Shown here one piece after another: positions 8,242-19,423 of a stretch of 64,000 nt of DNA. The stretch is from Symbiodinium natans (taxonomy: Eukaryota; Sar; Dinophyceae; Suessiales; Symbiodiniaceae). The notes beneath the pieces are model-generated. The model saw nothing but the letters and a program-made list of their open reading frames with translations, was not told the DNA's origin and made no database searches. Each line of letters begins with the position of its first letter. The stretch's first letter is position 1. The position numbers and the translations under genes are program-made. The stretch spans positions 46,207-110,206 of the forward strand of contig CAJNDS010000579.1 in assembly GCA_905221605.1 (NCBI GenBank). Reading direction: 5' to 3'.

Positions 8242-11200
8242 CCAGATGTGAAAAGGTCTCTACCGCCTTTGCCAGAACCCAGCGACTCAAGGAGGTGCGC
8301 TGGCATGGCCAAAAACACCCAATCTGGGCCAATCCCACTCAACATCATTCAGCTTCCTCGACAGGCTGCAAACAGCTCGTCATGCGCAAGCGGTGGGCCT
8401 TACATGAGCATCAGCAGAAAGTCTACACGTCCACACCCTTGCAACTTCCAAGCTTAGGGTGACTTTGCCAACCTTCACAAGATCGTTTGCGCCCAAGCCG
8501 CCGTGCATTCGCACATCGCCAGGCGAGCGCCATCATGAGCCAACATCGTCCCACTGTTTCAGGATCACCTACATCTAGCACAATCACTTCCCGACGACGC
8601 GCCGCTGGCAGGGCAAACGTCATGAACGTCATTCTGCATCGTGCTGCATGGTGCTGCATGCTGCTGCATGCAAGTGGCAGAGAAGTCCGTGTTTGCCAGG
8701 GAGCCGGATCCCACTCCGCAGACCTAGCAGATGATGAGAGGCGCTGGATTGAATCGATGGCGACGTGGTGTTGAGCGTGTTCTGCAAAGGCCTGATCACA
8801 ACTCATTGCAGCTATTTGGGCTGCTCTTCACTCAGACTAGTCTCAGACTGGATTGCAGTGGACCAATGGATTTAGCCTTCACTTCCAGGTTTTTTGGGTG
8901 TAGCTTTGTAGGAGCTTATGTGAGCCAAAGTGCTTTCCATTGCATGCTCCGCTCCTGCCCTTGCCAAAGGCCTGAACATGCTGCCACGGCGATGGCAGGT
9001 GTGCCATCTTGTGTGATTCTACAAAAGCTACAATTGCGCGGAATCTCGCTAAATATCCTCAATCCGAGGCAGCACCAGCAGCAAGAGCTTGTTCTCAACG
9101 GTAACATCCTCACATGCCCGGGCCTTGGATGTCATCTTCTGGTGTGGCGGACGATGTTGACGTGTCTGTGGCGCCTGATTTCCATTGATTTCCCACATAT
9201 TGCCGCATGATGCAGGCAAGTCTGTCATCGGTCACGCCGCTCTCGTTCAGGCAACAGCATTGCAGGTAAGTTTGTGAGCTTTCATCCTAATCGCCCAGCT
9301 AAAGGCGCGGTGCGGATGTCCTGGCAAGTCCCTCAGCAGTCGCTGGTTTGTTCGCCAGAAGTATCAGGGAGAGAGAGGGACCCCCAGAAGCAAAAACATT
9401 GTGCAAGTTTGTGCTGTGACTCGACAGGGCACTCAACGACCAGCGCCGCGAGCCTATGTACGCCTTGGTTGCCTGGGCTGTGGATGACTGTTGAAGTTAA
9501 AGTCTGTGGATGGTGCAAATGTGGAAGTGGCCACGAGGCATGCAAAGTGTCGCGGCCAAAAAACGGCGTGACACTTTGCTTTCTCCCTTCTCTGCTTGGT
9601 CTGAGATTCTCGCAGCCAGCATCTCAAGGTTCTTGTGGGGGAATCTGAGCCTTGGGTCTTGGATCGTCGGCATCCCAACGTGTCAAACGTTTCCAAGCAG
9701 CTGCGTCATTCGATGTCGTATGGAGGCCTGAAAGCCTGCTTCCAACATTCCTTTGCGGATGTCAAGGCTCTTGGTGGTCTTTGCTGATGTATTTTGTTGA
9801 ACTGCTGTTGTTTGCTGTCGGACACCAGTTCAAGTAGCTGAACCGGCCTGGATCCAAAACGCATGAAGCTGTTAAGCTGATGCAAGCATCGGCCGCGGCA
9901 TTTGCATCAGTGGAGTTGCACGTCGTCACACGTGCGTGGTAGGGTTTCTGGATTAGGGATGTTTAGGGTTCAGGATTTAGGGTGTACGTTCTCGGTGTCA
10001 GCATCAATGACTTAGAGAGCCCCTTTTGCGCATGGTAATTCTGTGGCTGCAGCGGGAGGCTGAGCTTGTCGAGATGGAACGCGTGCTCGCTGCACCAAGC
10101 AAAGAAGGAGCAGTCCTTGGCGCGTAGCTGCTCGCGGTAACATGGTGGATAGAATGCAATGAAGTGAGTAAGACGAGGCAGCGAAGAGAGAATGGCAGCA
10201 GCCTCATGTCACTGCTCCTGTGCTCGTAGGCTTTCCGGACAGAGGATGTAGCACATGGCAGCAATAGAGTGCGTAGCACCAACGAAACCCGTGGTCCTGG
10301 TGATTGTGCTTTTTCCAAGTTGCTGCAAGACAAGCTGTGGCACATCGAAAAGAACTCAGCCCCTCTCGGGTTCTGGCACATTGTCACTGTCTTTCTCTGA
10401 AGAAGAGTTTCGGCTTGACATCTTTGAGAATCATCATGCACCATTGGAAGGGTCGAATCGATCGATGGGTCCCGTCTTCGAGGTCGTTGCATGAAATTTT
10501 AACCCTTGGGACGACACAAACCCTGAAGGGGTTCTTAAGTGTCCATGTTCTCTATCATAGCAGGGACGATAGGACTACATATCACGAAAGCTAGCTCTGT
10601 GGAGCTGGCGGGAGTTGTCGTTTACCCATGCACTGGTATTCACCTTGTTAAGAAGCTTCCAGGGAAAAAAAAGGGTTCCACACCTTAACAGGTCCGAAAC
10701 CCAAGACTTAAGGTGGGGGTTGGGGGGGGGGGCCCCCCCCCCCCCCCCCTCACCTCACCATGAAGCATTTTCGAAGGATAAGGTGCCGGCGCCCCCCCCC
10801 CCCCCCCCCCCCTCCTTTAAGGTGGTTGCGTGTGGATAAGGTAGGGGGGGGGGGGCCCCCCCTTACCCCCTTCAGGTCCCCCCCCCCCCCACAAGTCCCC
10901 CCCCACCCCACCCCAAGGTCCTCCCCCGCCCCCCACAGTCACCATGCTCTGAAGGTCTGTGGTACTTTGCAGAGGTCGTACTGAACAGAGCTTCCCTGTA
11001 CCTAAACTTCGTTTGCGACACGGGGTTCCAGCGGGGGAAGCAAGGGGGCTGAAGGAGTTCAGGGCTTCAGATTTCGAGTTTAGGGGTCTTCGATCTTACC
11101 TGACTAACCGGTTGAGTCTCTACATGGACTCAATCGTGCTTGTTAACAGCTGCTCAAACATGCATTCGAGACTGAAGCTGCTGCTTGGAGCAGCGATACC

Positions 11201-12358
11201 CATTCTGCATGTGCACGCCATCAAACTTGGGGGAGCCGTGTGCTTTGGGGGAAGTAGACTCTGGTACACGCAGCGCCGCACAAGGGGCAGGATAGTGATG
11301 GTCAGTGCAGGGACATGATAGTGATTGTCAGCGTTGTCAATTCTGAAATACGGAAAAAGCTGCGCCGGCGGCTCCAAGTCCTGCCGACTCGCTGCATGCC
11401 ACCCCCCTGCGGTGACTAGCTTTCGTAGCCCCTTCTCAAGTAGGGTTGATGATCCTCCTCATGTAAGGTTCATTTGGTCCATAAGTTTGCCTGGAAAGCT
11501 CCCTCGCCCAAGAAAGACGCAACATCTTGGTTTAAAGCAAAAAGTCTACCAACACCTCGGTTTACAGCAAAAAGTCTGAAAGTACAGAGAGGTTGCCGCT
11601 TTTCGGGGGGCAGGGTGCCCAAAAGGAGCATGTAAGATTGGAAAGCCTCGTTCAAGGCTTTTTAGGGCTTGAGAGTGCAGTCTTGGCACCTCTGCACCAA
11701 GGCATCCAAGAAGCCTGGAATACTTTTCAAGGAGAGAGAGAAGCGGATAAAGCAGGCCGAGGTGGGTGCCTTGATGCTCTCTTGGAAGCATAGTGCATAT
11801 ATTCAATACATCGACAGTTGAAATTATTGAGAGATCATGCTGGTAGACAAATATCAAATATCCCATGTCCAGGTCGCGACGGCCCAGGCTAACAAGGCCG
11901 GTGAGGTGCTGGGCTACGTGGCCTCCATGCAGGAGAGAGACCGAGACTCTCTGCGACCGAGCGAGCGAGAGAGAGACAGAGAGAGAGAACTGAGAAAGAA
12001 AAAACAAAACGAGCTGTTTGTTGGTTTGTTGGACCTCTGGCTCTCGAGGCTGCCTTCGACGCTTCTGGCCTTGAGTGCTGGGAGCCGCCGACCCCGGTTG
12101 TTTCAGCATGCCTCCGTGTGAAATCTCTGCAAGTTCGCGAGCCCACTTGCGCTTCAGGCAACGCGCGGCTGAGGCTCCGTCAGTTTGTTGCGCCAGGGCG
12201 CTAGCCAGTGCACACCCTTGTGGAGGCCGACCAGGTGAAAGCCATGGCCTCCACTTGGACCAGGCTTGCTGTAGGAGATTGTCCACGAGATGGTGTGCAG
12301 TGTGTTCAAGACAAGGTCAATGCAGTTAAGTCCTCCTACCACTTCTGCCACAACGCAG
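8242..12358. other. No gene identified
   Basis: It holds a CTGCATG-rich repeat (8631-8672), a degenerate telomere-like patch (9941-9985, several ttagggat/ttagggtt variants), the homopolymer block listed separately, and GAGA-rich stretches near 11930-11990. Open frames are short and without family signatures. Confidence 0.35.
10718..10935. repeat. Poly(G)/poly(C) block
   Basis: Alternating long runs of G and C, several longer than ten bases, including G-run/C-run hairpins. Exact lengths are likely unreliable in any assembly. Confidence 0.85.
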
Positions 12359-12575
12359 GACACCAACTGGCCTGAGAACTCCTAAAGAATTGAAACACGT
12401 ATCACAAGTGCAGCAGCAACTGATGACGAAGGATCTGACTTCGCAGACAACTGCAGAGTCAAGCGACAAAGAGAATGAGGAGGAGGAGGAGGAGCTGCAG
12501 TTGCAGCAGCAAGGGCCACCGTTGAATGTGCAGCTGGGGTTGAATGGCAGGACAATCCGGAAGAGGAGATTGTAA
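12359..12575 (+). CDS. Probable terminal exon of an unidentified protein
   Basis: It follows a ccacaacgcag acceptor-like site. The frame encodes about 72 residues: a Lys/Gln-rich start, an acidic run (KENEEEEEE), a Gln-rich patch (LQLQQQGPP) and a basic end (IRKRRL) at a TAA. The composition is typical of real disordered protein rather than chance. No domain or upstream exon is identified, so the start is a guess. Confidence 0.3.
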
Positions 12576-15345
12576 CTTCCTCCGATGTCGAGGTACTGGC
12601 ATGCTGTCTCACGGACACACAGGGTGACCGAGTGCCATGTTGTCGAAGGCGTTCCGTAGCATGGAGATGCTGCGCTTTGTTCGGTGGCTCTGCGGCCTAC
12701 CCAAAGTGGATTACAACCCCCATTTCGAGGCCAGGAGTTTCCAGTTGCCAGATTGAGAGTACTAGAGAGAATGTGTGTTGTCTCAATCGCGTAGGGTGAG
12801 TTCAAAGAGGATCAGGAGTGATCATGTGGCTTACCTGTAGAAGGTCAGTGGTGCATCCTTGCCGATGTAGGAAAATGAACGCTTGTGTTATTGAGGATGT
12901 GTTTGTGGATTTTGTGGCCGTGCGGTGTGCAAGCAGCGGTTGCTTTGGTTGGCCTATCCTCAACACCCATGGTTCACATGGCTCAAAGAAGTGAAACGGA
13001 TTGGGCCTTGATTGCTGTAACCCCCTTTCCCCCCCCCCCCTTTCCCGCCCGCACCTGCCCCGCTCCCCACCCCCCCTCCCTCACGCGCTTATCCCCCTCA
13101 CTCTCGATGCACCAAGTGCAGCAGGGTCAGCGTGTCAGGCCTGTGTAGATAGTTCGGAGTTTTTGAGCCAGGAGTCCACCCAGCCAAGCTAGCAGAGCCC
13201 AGCCATATCGCTCAGACAAATTGTACCAGCGTGTCTCACTACGTCTGCTAAGTCTACTAGGTCTTCACTCCAACTTTGTCAGTGCACTCGCAGGCTGCAT
13301 GCCGCATCTTCTGCGAGGCAAGGGGGACTTGTGACATTTTGTGTATGTGTGCTCCGATGAAAAGTACACCGTCCGGCCCGGACATCAACACGTAGTGTCC
13401 CGGGTTTCCTGGCATTCTGCGCAATGCTGGATGCAGAACAGCGATACTGCTGAAAATGCCGAATCAGCATTTTCAATCTCCATCGCATGAGAACTTTTTC
13501 TCGTGGTTTGCAGCGAGCTTGCACTGAACCAATGGTGATCTCACACCAATGTCACTTCTGAACCTGCACAGCAGCATTCTTTCAAGAATCCATGCATCCA
13601 TCCATCCATCCACCCAGTCATCCTCTCAACCACTCATCCACTCATCCATTCGTCCACTCATCCACTCAACTATTCATCCATTTATCCATTCTTCCATTCA
13701 TCCATCGATTCACTCGTTCATTCATCCATCCTGCCAGGCTGCCAGCCATCCACCAACCGACGGGACACGTCAAGTTCCTTCGAGGTAAGTGCGACCGGTT
13801 CGAGACTTCAATGCGTCACTGGGCACTGTGACTATTTCGTCGTGGCGCCGACGAGTTCAGCAAAGGCACGTTGCCGTGTTCTCGAGCTCCGGCTTAGAAG
13901 TCTTAGCCGCAAAGGCTACGGTGTTGCCGCGTGTGCTGCAAGCCGTCCTTTCGGTTGTGCTCCCGTGGCAGGTGTCCCACACACAGGGCCCAACCATTCG
14001 CAATTCAGTCACCAGACGCCCACAACAGCCGCTGGCGACGCGGTACGAATCCCCGCTTCCGGCTAAGTTTCTTCCCTACAATCGTGCTTTCTCACGTTTG
14101 GCTTGACCCTGCTGTCGTCAGTGGCAGCTTCCCCCAGTTCGGCAGGCCCTTCCATGCGCCCCTCAAACGGCGTAAGCCAGGCCTGTGTGGCTGAATGCGC
14201 GCTTTTCTACGAGGCATCGCTGCTTCAGTGAAGAAAACCCAGGAGGCGAGGAGCCAACGGCGTGCCCCGGCTTGTACAGAAACAGGTACAGCCACTTCTA
14301 CCTACCCGCAATCCGAGAACAAAGACAGTCTCGCTTCACAGAGGATTTGGTTCCCTTCCCGCTTGGCTTCGCTCTAAACCTTCGCACTGTCGCTAGTTTG
14401 TAGGTCGTGCGGTGTCGAAGTAGCGCCCCGCCAGCTTTCGTTCTTGGGCTTGCCCCCCAAGTTGTTCACGGCGACATCATGTTCAACTTGCGGCATGACA
14501 TCCATCGTGTATGTTGTAGGTTTTGCAGCCGCTGCTCCCGCCGGGTGGTGCTCGAGCAGCTAAACTAGGCCGGTAAGCCCAACTATGCCCAACTGGTGCT
14601 TTGGGAGTGGTCAGCGTTTTTCTGACCGGCAACGAAGGTGATGGCCATGGGCCAGACCTATCCCAAGCAACTGACAAGTTCCTGGAGCTTCAGCTGGGGC
14701 AGGCTTATTGGAGAATGGCAGTCGTGTGCAGAACGAAAACCCGAGTGACAGGTGTCGGTGCTGCACTGCGAGGGTTCACTGGTGGATGCCGTGGAAGAGG
14801 GCTTTGCAGCTATGCACGCTAGGCGGGATTTCTGCTTCGGAGTGCCTGGACTAGGAAGATGTGACATCTTGTGCATCTTCAGCGCAGCCTCACAAGGATT
14901 GGTCCACCATCCCTTCTCGCACCGTGTGAGAAACGTGAAGTACTGCACCTTGCCTGCGAGCTTCAGAAACTGGGATTACTTGATTACCCATTCGACGGTT
15001 CATGTATGCACTTCTGATCACGTCGCACTTGGCGAGACAGTCTACCAGTACCCCGCTTGCTCATTCCATTGAATCTACGTTGCTCTGTCTCCAATTCCCT
15101 GCTTTGCCCGATTCCGAGTTATTCAATTTTTCTTTTTCGGGTGAAGGATCTGATGCAGACACACAGCAACAGGCATTTGCAACAGGGACATATTGAGCCG
15201 GACATAGTACCTAGGTTAAGTGCACCCCGAGCTCAGAGGGCAAACAAAAAGTGTCGGGCTTGCGTGTGGGTGCAACCACGGATGACAAAACCTTCCCAAT
15301 TCAAGTCATAGCCCGCAGCTATTGAACAAGAACTAAATACTTGCT
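12576..15345. other. No gene identified
   Basis: It contains a C-rich block (13021-13085) and the ATCC repeat listed separately. Open frames at 13.8-14.1 kb exist in three phases on + and have no motif. Confidence 0.35.
13586..13740. repeat. Simple repeat, (ATCC)n and (ATCCATTC)n type
   Basis: Tandem catccatccatccaccc passes into atccactcatccattc variants. Frames across it give repeating Ile-His-Pro/Ser tracts only. Confidence 0.85.
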
Positions 15346-15360
15346 GTTTGGATGCTGTCT

Positions 15361-15361
15361 G

Positions 15362-15405
<44 letters not shown>

Positions 15406-15736
15406 ATTGTCTATCCGTCCGTCCGTCCGTGTGTCTGTGTCCGTGCGTCTGTCCGTGTGTCGGTGTGTCTGTCCGCGTGTCTGTCCGTGTGTCCGTCCGT
15501 GTGTCTGTCCGTATGTCTGTGTCTGTGTCTGTGTCGGTGTCTGTGTCTGTGTCTGTGTTAGTATCAGTGTCAGTGTTTATGCTTTTGTTTTTGTTTGTGT
15601 GTTGTGTGTTGTGTGTTGTGTGTTGTGTGTTGTGTGCTGTGTGTTGTGTGTTGTGTGTTGTGTGTTGTGTGTTGTGTGTTGTGTGTTGTGTGTTGTGTGG
15701 TGTGTGGTGTGTGGTGTGTGTTGTGTGCCTTGTGAT
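15361..15736. repeat. Compound microsatellite: (TGTC)n then (TGTGTTG)n
   Basis: It starts as perfect (TCTG)n, degrades to tgtccgtgtgtc variants, then becomes a long tgtgttg tract from about 15595. All + frames stay open, giving Cys/Val-rich or Ser-rich fictitious proteins. Confidence 0.9.
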
Positions 15737-15845
15737 TGCGTGGTATGTGCATGGCTTGAGGCTGAGAGCCAAGCATGACCTCAAGAAGCGCCAGGCGCAG
15801 AAATGCTATGAATTGCAACTTCCACGCCGCGTGATCTCGAAGTAG

Positions 15846-16034
15846 ATGCTGCCACTATTTGCCACTGCCATTGAGCAAGGTCAGCCTGTCCGATGTACAA
15901 GCCAAGTGATAAATCTTGAGAAGGCCAGCTTCAAGCGCCAGAAGGAGAAGCTCCTCCTTGAGCAACAACAATTCATCAAAGAACTTCAGCGGCTCAGCAT
16001 GAAGTCCAACAGTTTTCGACTCTTGCCGATCTAG
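15846..16034 (+). CDS. Short coiled-coil ORF or exon
   Basis: It starts at the ATG at 15846. Residues about 25-50 (EKASFKRQKEKLLLEQQQFI) are strongly helical and charged, as in a coiled coil. Total length is 62 codons. There is no family match. It may be one exon of the same gene as the following ORF at 16109, since both lie on + within 75 bases, but they are in different frames. Confidence 0.3.
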   Translation: MLPLFATAIEQGQPVRCTSQVINLEKASFKRQKEKLLLEQQQFIKELQRLSMKSNSFRLLPI

Positions 16035-16108
16035 CCAATCTAGCCTTAGCTCAGGGATCGACACAAGCCAACTGGAGCACAAGTGGGACACTCAGCACAG
16101 TCTTGCCG

Positions 16109-16807
16109 ATGCGTTCTTCTGTTTTTATGTACGGGTACCTGTGTGGCTGGCCATTCCGATCCATTCAGGCTGCAGCATTTCCATCGGCGCTTCGCAGGCA
16201 ACTTGGGGTTAAAACACGAGCCACGAGCCAGGATGTCACCACAGTTGCAAACGCTTTCGCGCGCCAGCTCGCAGCCGCAGCTGTGCTGGCTGAATGCGCA
16301 GTGTCGTGTGCGCATCGCGGACGAAAGAAAGCCAGAGTGACACGTCGCTTGGTGCAGCGCCACACGGAGGGCTTCAGCAGGTTTAGGGTGGTCCAGGAGG
16401 GTCCCAGAAAAGTCCGGAGGGTGTCGCAGCGGATTCAGGAGGTGGGTGGCCCCAGGAAGGTCCGAAGGGAGTCAGGCTGGAGCCCGTTCGGATTGCGGCT
16501 CCTCAAGCGGTTCGGGCAGATTCTACAGGCAAAAGATGGGGGGGAAGGGGGAAGGAGGCCAGATCCTTGTTTGTCTGTTCTAGATGACGCAGGGGCAGTC
16601 CCAAGAATATTTGCTAGGATGAACACCTTCGACACTGGCCTAAACGAGGCTGGCGGACATGATGTGCCAGACATGTGTCCAGCAATAGTCAGTCCTTGGG
16701 TTTTTGCCAGGAACGCCTGTCCCGAGCTTAGTGAAGAGAGTCTAGAGAGCGAAGAAAGTGAAGAGAGTGAAGAGAGTGCAGAGAGTGAAGAGGGCGACGA
16801 AGAGTGA
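16109..16807 (+). CDS. Unidentified ORF ending in a Ser/Glu repeat
   Basis: From the ATG at 16109 it encodes about 232 residues. The first third is Ala/Arg-rich, with a segment VTTVANAFARQLAAAAVLAE that could be a helix. The middle is basic, with two related motifs (GPRKVRRVSQ, GPRKVRRESG). The last 30 residues come from the GAAGAGAGT repeat and read (S)EESEESEES before the stop at 16805-16807. No known domain is seen. The repeat-derived tail and lack of homology make this a weak gene call. Confidence 0.3.
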   Translation: MRSSVFMYGYLCGWPFRSIQAAAFPSALRRQLGVKTRATSQDVTTVANAFARQLAAAAVLAECAVSCAHRGRKKARVTRRLVQRHTEGFSRFRVVQEGPRKVRRVSQRIQEVGGPRKVRRESGWSPFGLRLLKRFGQILQAKDGGEGGRRPDPCLSVLDDAGAVPRIFARMNTFDTGLNEAGGHDVPDMCPAIVSPWVFARNACPELSEESLESEESEESEESAESEEGDEE

Positions 16808-16912
16808 AGAGAGTGAAGCGAGTGAAGCGAGTGAAGAGAGTGAAGAGAGTGAAGAGTGCGACGAGAGTGAAGAGAGTGAAGCGAGTGAAGAGAGTGACGA
16901 GAGTGAAGCCGT
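16738..16912. repeat. Microsatellite, GAAGAGAGT (9-bp) type
   Basis: Tandem gaagagagt with gaagcgagt and gacgagagt variants. It overlaps the 3' end of the ORF at 16109 and stays open on the other strand as well. Confidence 0.88.
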
Positions 16913-17899
16913 GAGGGTGTGGTCTTGCATGAGCTCAGGCGGCGCGCAGCAACACGTAGCAACACAACGCTCACCCAAAGACATGTGGACGAAGACGAAC
17001 AAAGCAAAACTCATGATCATCACATCAGGCGGCTGTGCTGTTTGATCTTTATTGTCCGGCAATGAAACGCTTGTAGTAGCGCAGCAGAACTTTGAAGAGA
17101 GCTTGATGATGAGGTGCTGATTGTCTGCCATGTATGTGTCGATATTCGGCCAATGGTTTTGAATGAGGCCGATCTCTGACATCTTCCGGGACTTGCAGCC
17201 GCTCTTGCAAGAGTCTGAGATGCTCTTGGCCCTGTGAGCATAGCAAAGCATCACCGAAGATCGCATAGCGCTTGCCTCAGAACGTTTGGCATCCTGTGCA
17301 GGAACCTTGTCTCGCCCGAAGACGGCCGAGACGGTCCTGGATGGATTTTGACAACGCATCTCGAGGGGCCTTTGCCCAGGCAGAGTGGTGCAAAGTTGAA
17401 GTTCCGACCACTGCTTACACAACGATGCTCACAGGCCGGAGGGACCTGAAGGATTGGGAGCCGGCTGCCGCGGTTCGTTCCTCTGTAAGCTGCAGGATGC
17501 TGCAAAGTTAAAAGATCTTCAATGAAGGTGATGCCAAGGGTACATTGGCGATCCGGCGCAAGCTGCTGAGCCCAAGTCTCCGAGGCTGGGATCCATCTGC
17601 GGGATTCTGCGGGCCAGGGACGATGGTCTCAGAAGAAGCCCCACTGTGACAACTCGCTTTTCGCAGGCTTTGGTGCCCACAGGAGGCCGTCACCTTGCAG
17701 AACTCCTGCAGAGCTCCTGCAGAGCTCTTGCAGAACGCAAGATCACCTCCAAAAAAGACACAAAGCATTCTTCGGTGTGAGAAGGCACGACACATGCGTC
17801 TTGTGGACTGGAAGCAGCGTGGTTGGTTGTGGCATGGAAAGCCCGAGCCCGAGAAATGCGCATGCTCAGTCTGAGAGTGCTCTCTGTTGTAGCGTGCAC
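16913..17899. other. No gene identified
   Basis: Short open frames on both strands with no motif. Confidence 0.35.
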
Positions 17900-18166
17900 T
17901 TGTCTCCCGTTGTTTCCCTTTGTCTCCCTTGGTGCTGGATGCCTGTGCTGGGTTTGCGGTGGTCGGTGTCTCTGCTTGTCTCCCTTTGTGTCCCTTCGTG
18001 TTGGATGCCTGTGCCGGGTTGGCGGTGGCCGGTGTGTCCACTTGTCTCCCTTTGTTTCCCTTCGTGTTGGGTGCCTGTGCCGGGTTTGCGGTGGCCGGTG
18101 TCTCTCCTTGTCTCCCTTTGTCTCCCTTCCTGTTGGATGCCCGTGCCGGTTTGCGGTGGTCGGTGA
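17900..18166. repeat. 66-bp minisatellite, four copies
   Basis: The tggatgcctgtgc (or tgggtgcc) marker recurs at 17936, 18002, 18068 and 18134, an exact 66-bp phase. The unit length is divisible by three, so several frames on both strands remain open. The minus frame reads a repeated hydrophilic NPAQASNTKGDKGRQ-like peptide. I do not call it a gene. Confidence 0.9.
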
Positions 18167-19285
18167 CTTCACTTGTTGCAGCTCCATACAGCTCCTCACA
18201 ATTCCTCACAACTCTCAGAGTGACCTCTCTCTTTGCATTTCTCCATTTCTCTCGAGGCTGCCTTGAGAACCATGTCGACGCAGTGTGCTATCCTCCATGT
18301 GGCCCCTTGGGGCAATAGAGATCCGAAGAGATCCGAAGAGATGTGACAAAGAGGATAGTCATGAGAGTCGCACGAAAAAATCACGATCAGACCCAAGGTT
18401 GGGTGCCAGCATCCCTGCTGAAGGGCTGGCAGCTTGCCTGGACCATTATGCCCAACACCTTCAGGCCATGGAGAGTCGTGATGCGTGATGGTATTCCTAC
18501 GCTGTACGTAGTCCTTTGTTTGTCAGGTACGGCCCGGCCATTCAGACTTCGGTCAGTATTTGGCGCGCCTGCTGACCGGAAGCTAGTTTCCTGATGTTTC
18601 GTGCATGTTCTTAAGCGCTTTAGACGCATAACAAGGAGCCGCGAAGGATCGTAGAGAATGCAAAGAGCCAATGCAAAGCAAGGTGAGGATCCAGTTTGTG
18701 GCGGGCATGCCCGTCTCGGTGGAGAGACTGGCCCAGGCTGCAGCTACACAGCTGCGTAGCTGTAACTGCCTAGGGCCACGCAGCCACGCAGATACCTTTT
18801 TTCGTTGCGCGGATTCTGTGAGACATATCATTGCATCGAATATGGCATGAGTGATTCGCAACGTTGCTAAGTGACTAAGCTTGATTCAGGTGCCAGTGAA
18901 AGGCTTGGCTGTCGACTGTGCAGCTCATGGTGAGCCATTCTGCATCATGTTTTGGCCTGATGCCTTGCGCCTACCCAGCGAAGAGACCATTTCTACTCTA
19001 AGGCTTTCTAAAGCTGTTTAAGATGTGACGTTGTGAGCCGTGAGCCTCGTGAGCCTCTGGCCGAGATGATTCCACCTTCAGAACATGACAATATCGGCTT
19101 GGAAGTGAAGGTCTCTGGACTCACAGGAGCCTCTTGGATCTGCGATGTCGATGTGCGACAAGAAACGCGCGCCGTGCATATCTTTGCACGGCAAGGACCA
19201 AAGGCAGAGCTCAGCTTCTACTATCAGGCACTGCGACGCCGAAGAGTTTGCAAAGAAACTGAGTCCCGGCTGTTGTGTTTTTCAG
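18167..19285. other. No gene identified
   Basis: It includes short inverted motifs such as cagctgcgtagctg near 18748 and no supported coding segment. Confidence 0.35.
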
Positions 19286-19423
19286 GTGGCCCCTTTCAGA
19301 CTCGAGGATATGTACAAGAAGAAGACGCTCGAGGCATTTGGGGATCAAGAAGTTCTCTGGCAGGACGTGACGGAGAGCAGCAAGTTGCCCTGGGCTAGGC
19401 ACGGCGCTTCAACGAGATCATCT
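19286..19423 (+). CDS. Probable exon of an unidentified protein
   Basis: It begins right after a strong acceptor-like site (tgttgtgtttttcag). The in-phase reading VAPFRLEDMYKKKTLEAF, continuing through GDQEVLWQDVTESSKL, looks like genuine protein. The 3' boundary is not clear, because the frame stays open into a CTTGAGCCT repeat. No function is assigned. Confidence 0.3.

Noticed and set aside
13586-13831. 79-codon Ile/His/Pro-rich ORFs
   Set aside because: Translation of the ATCC microsatellite.
15341-15845. 145- and 165-codon ORFs on + and a His/Thr-rich ORF on minus
   Set aside because: Microsatellite translations.
17690-18209. 169- and 233-codon minus ORFs as a repeat protein gene
   Set aside because: Open length is explained by the 66-bp repeat; flanks lack coding signal.
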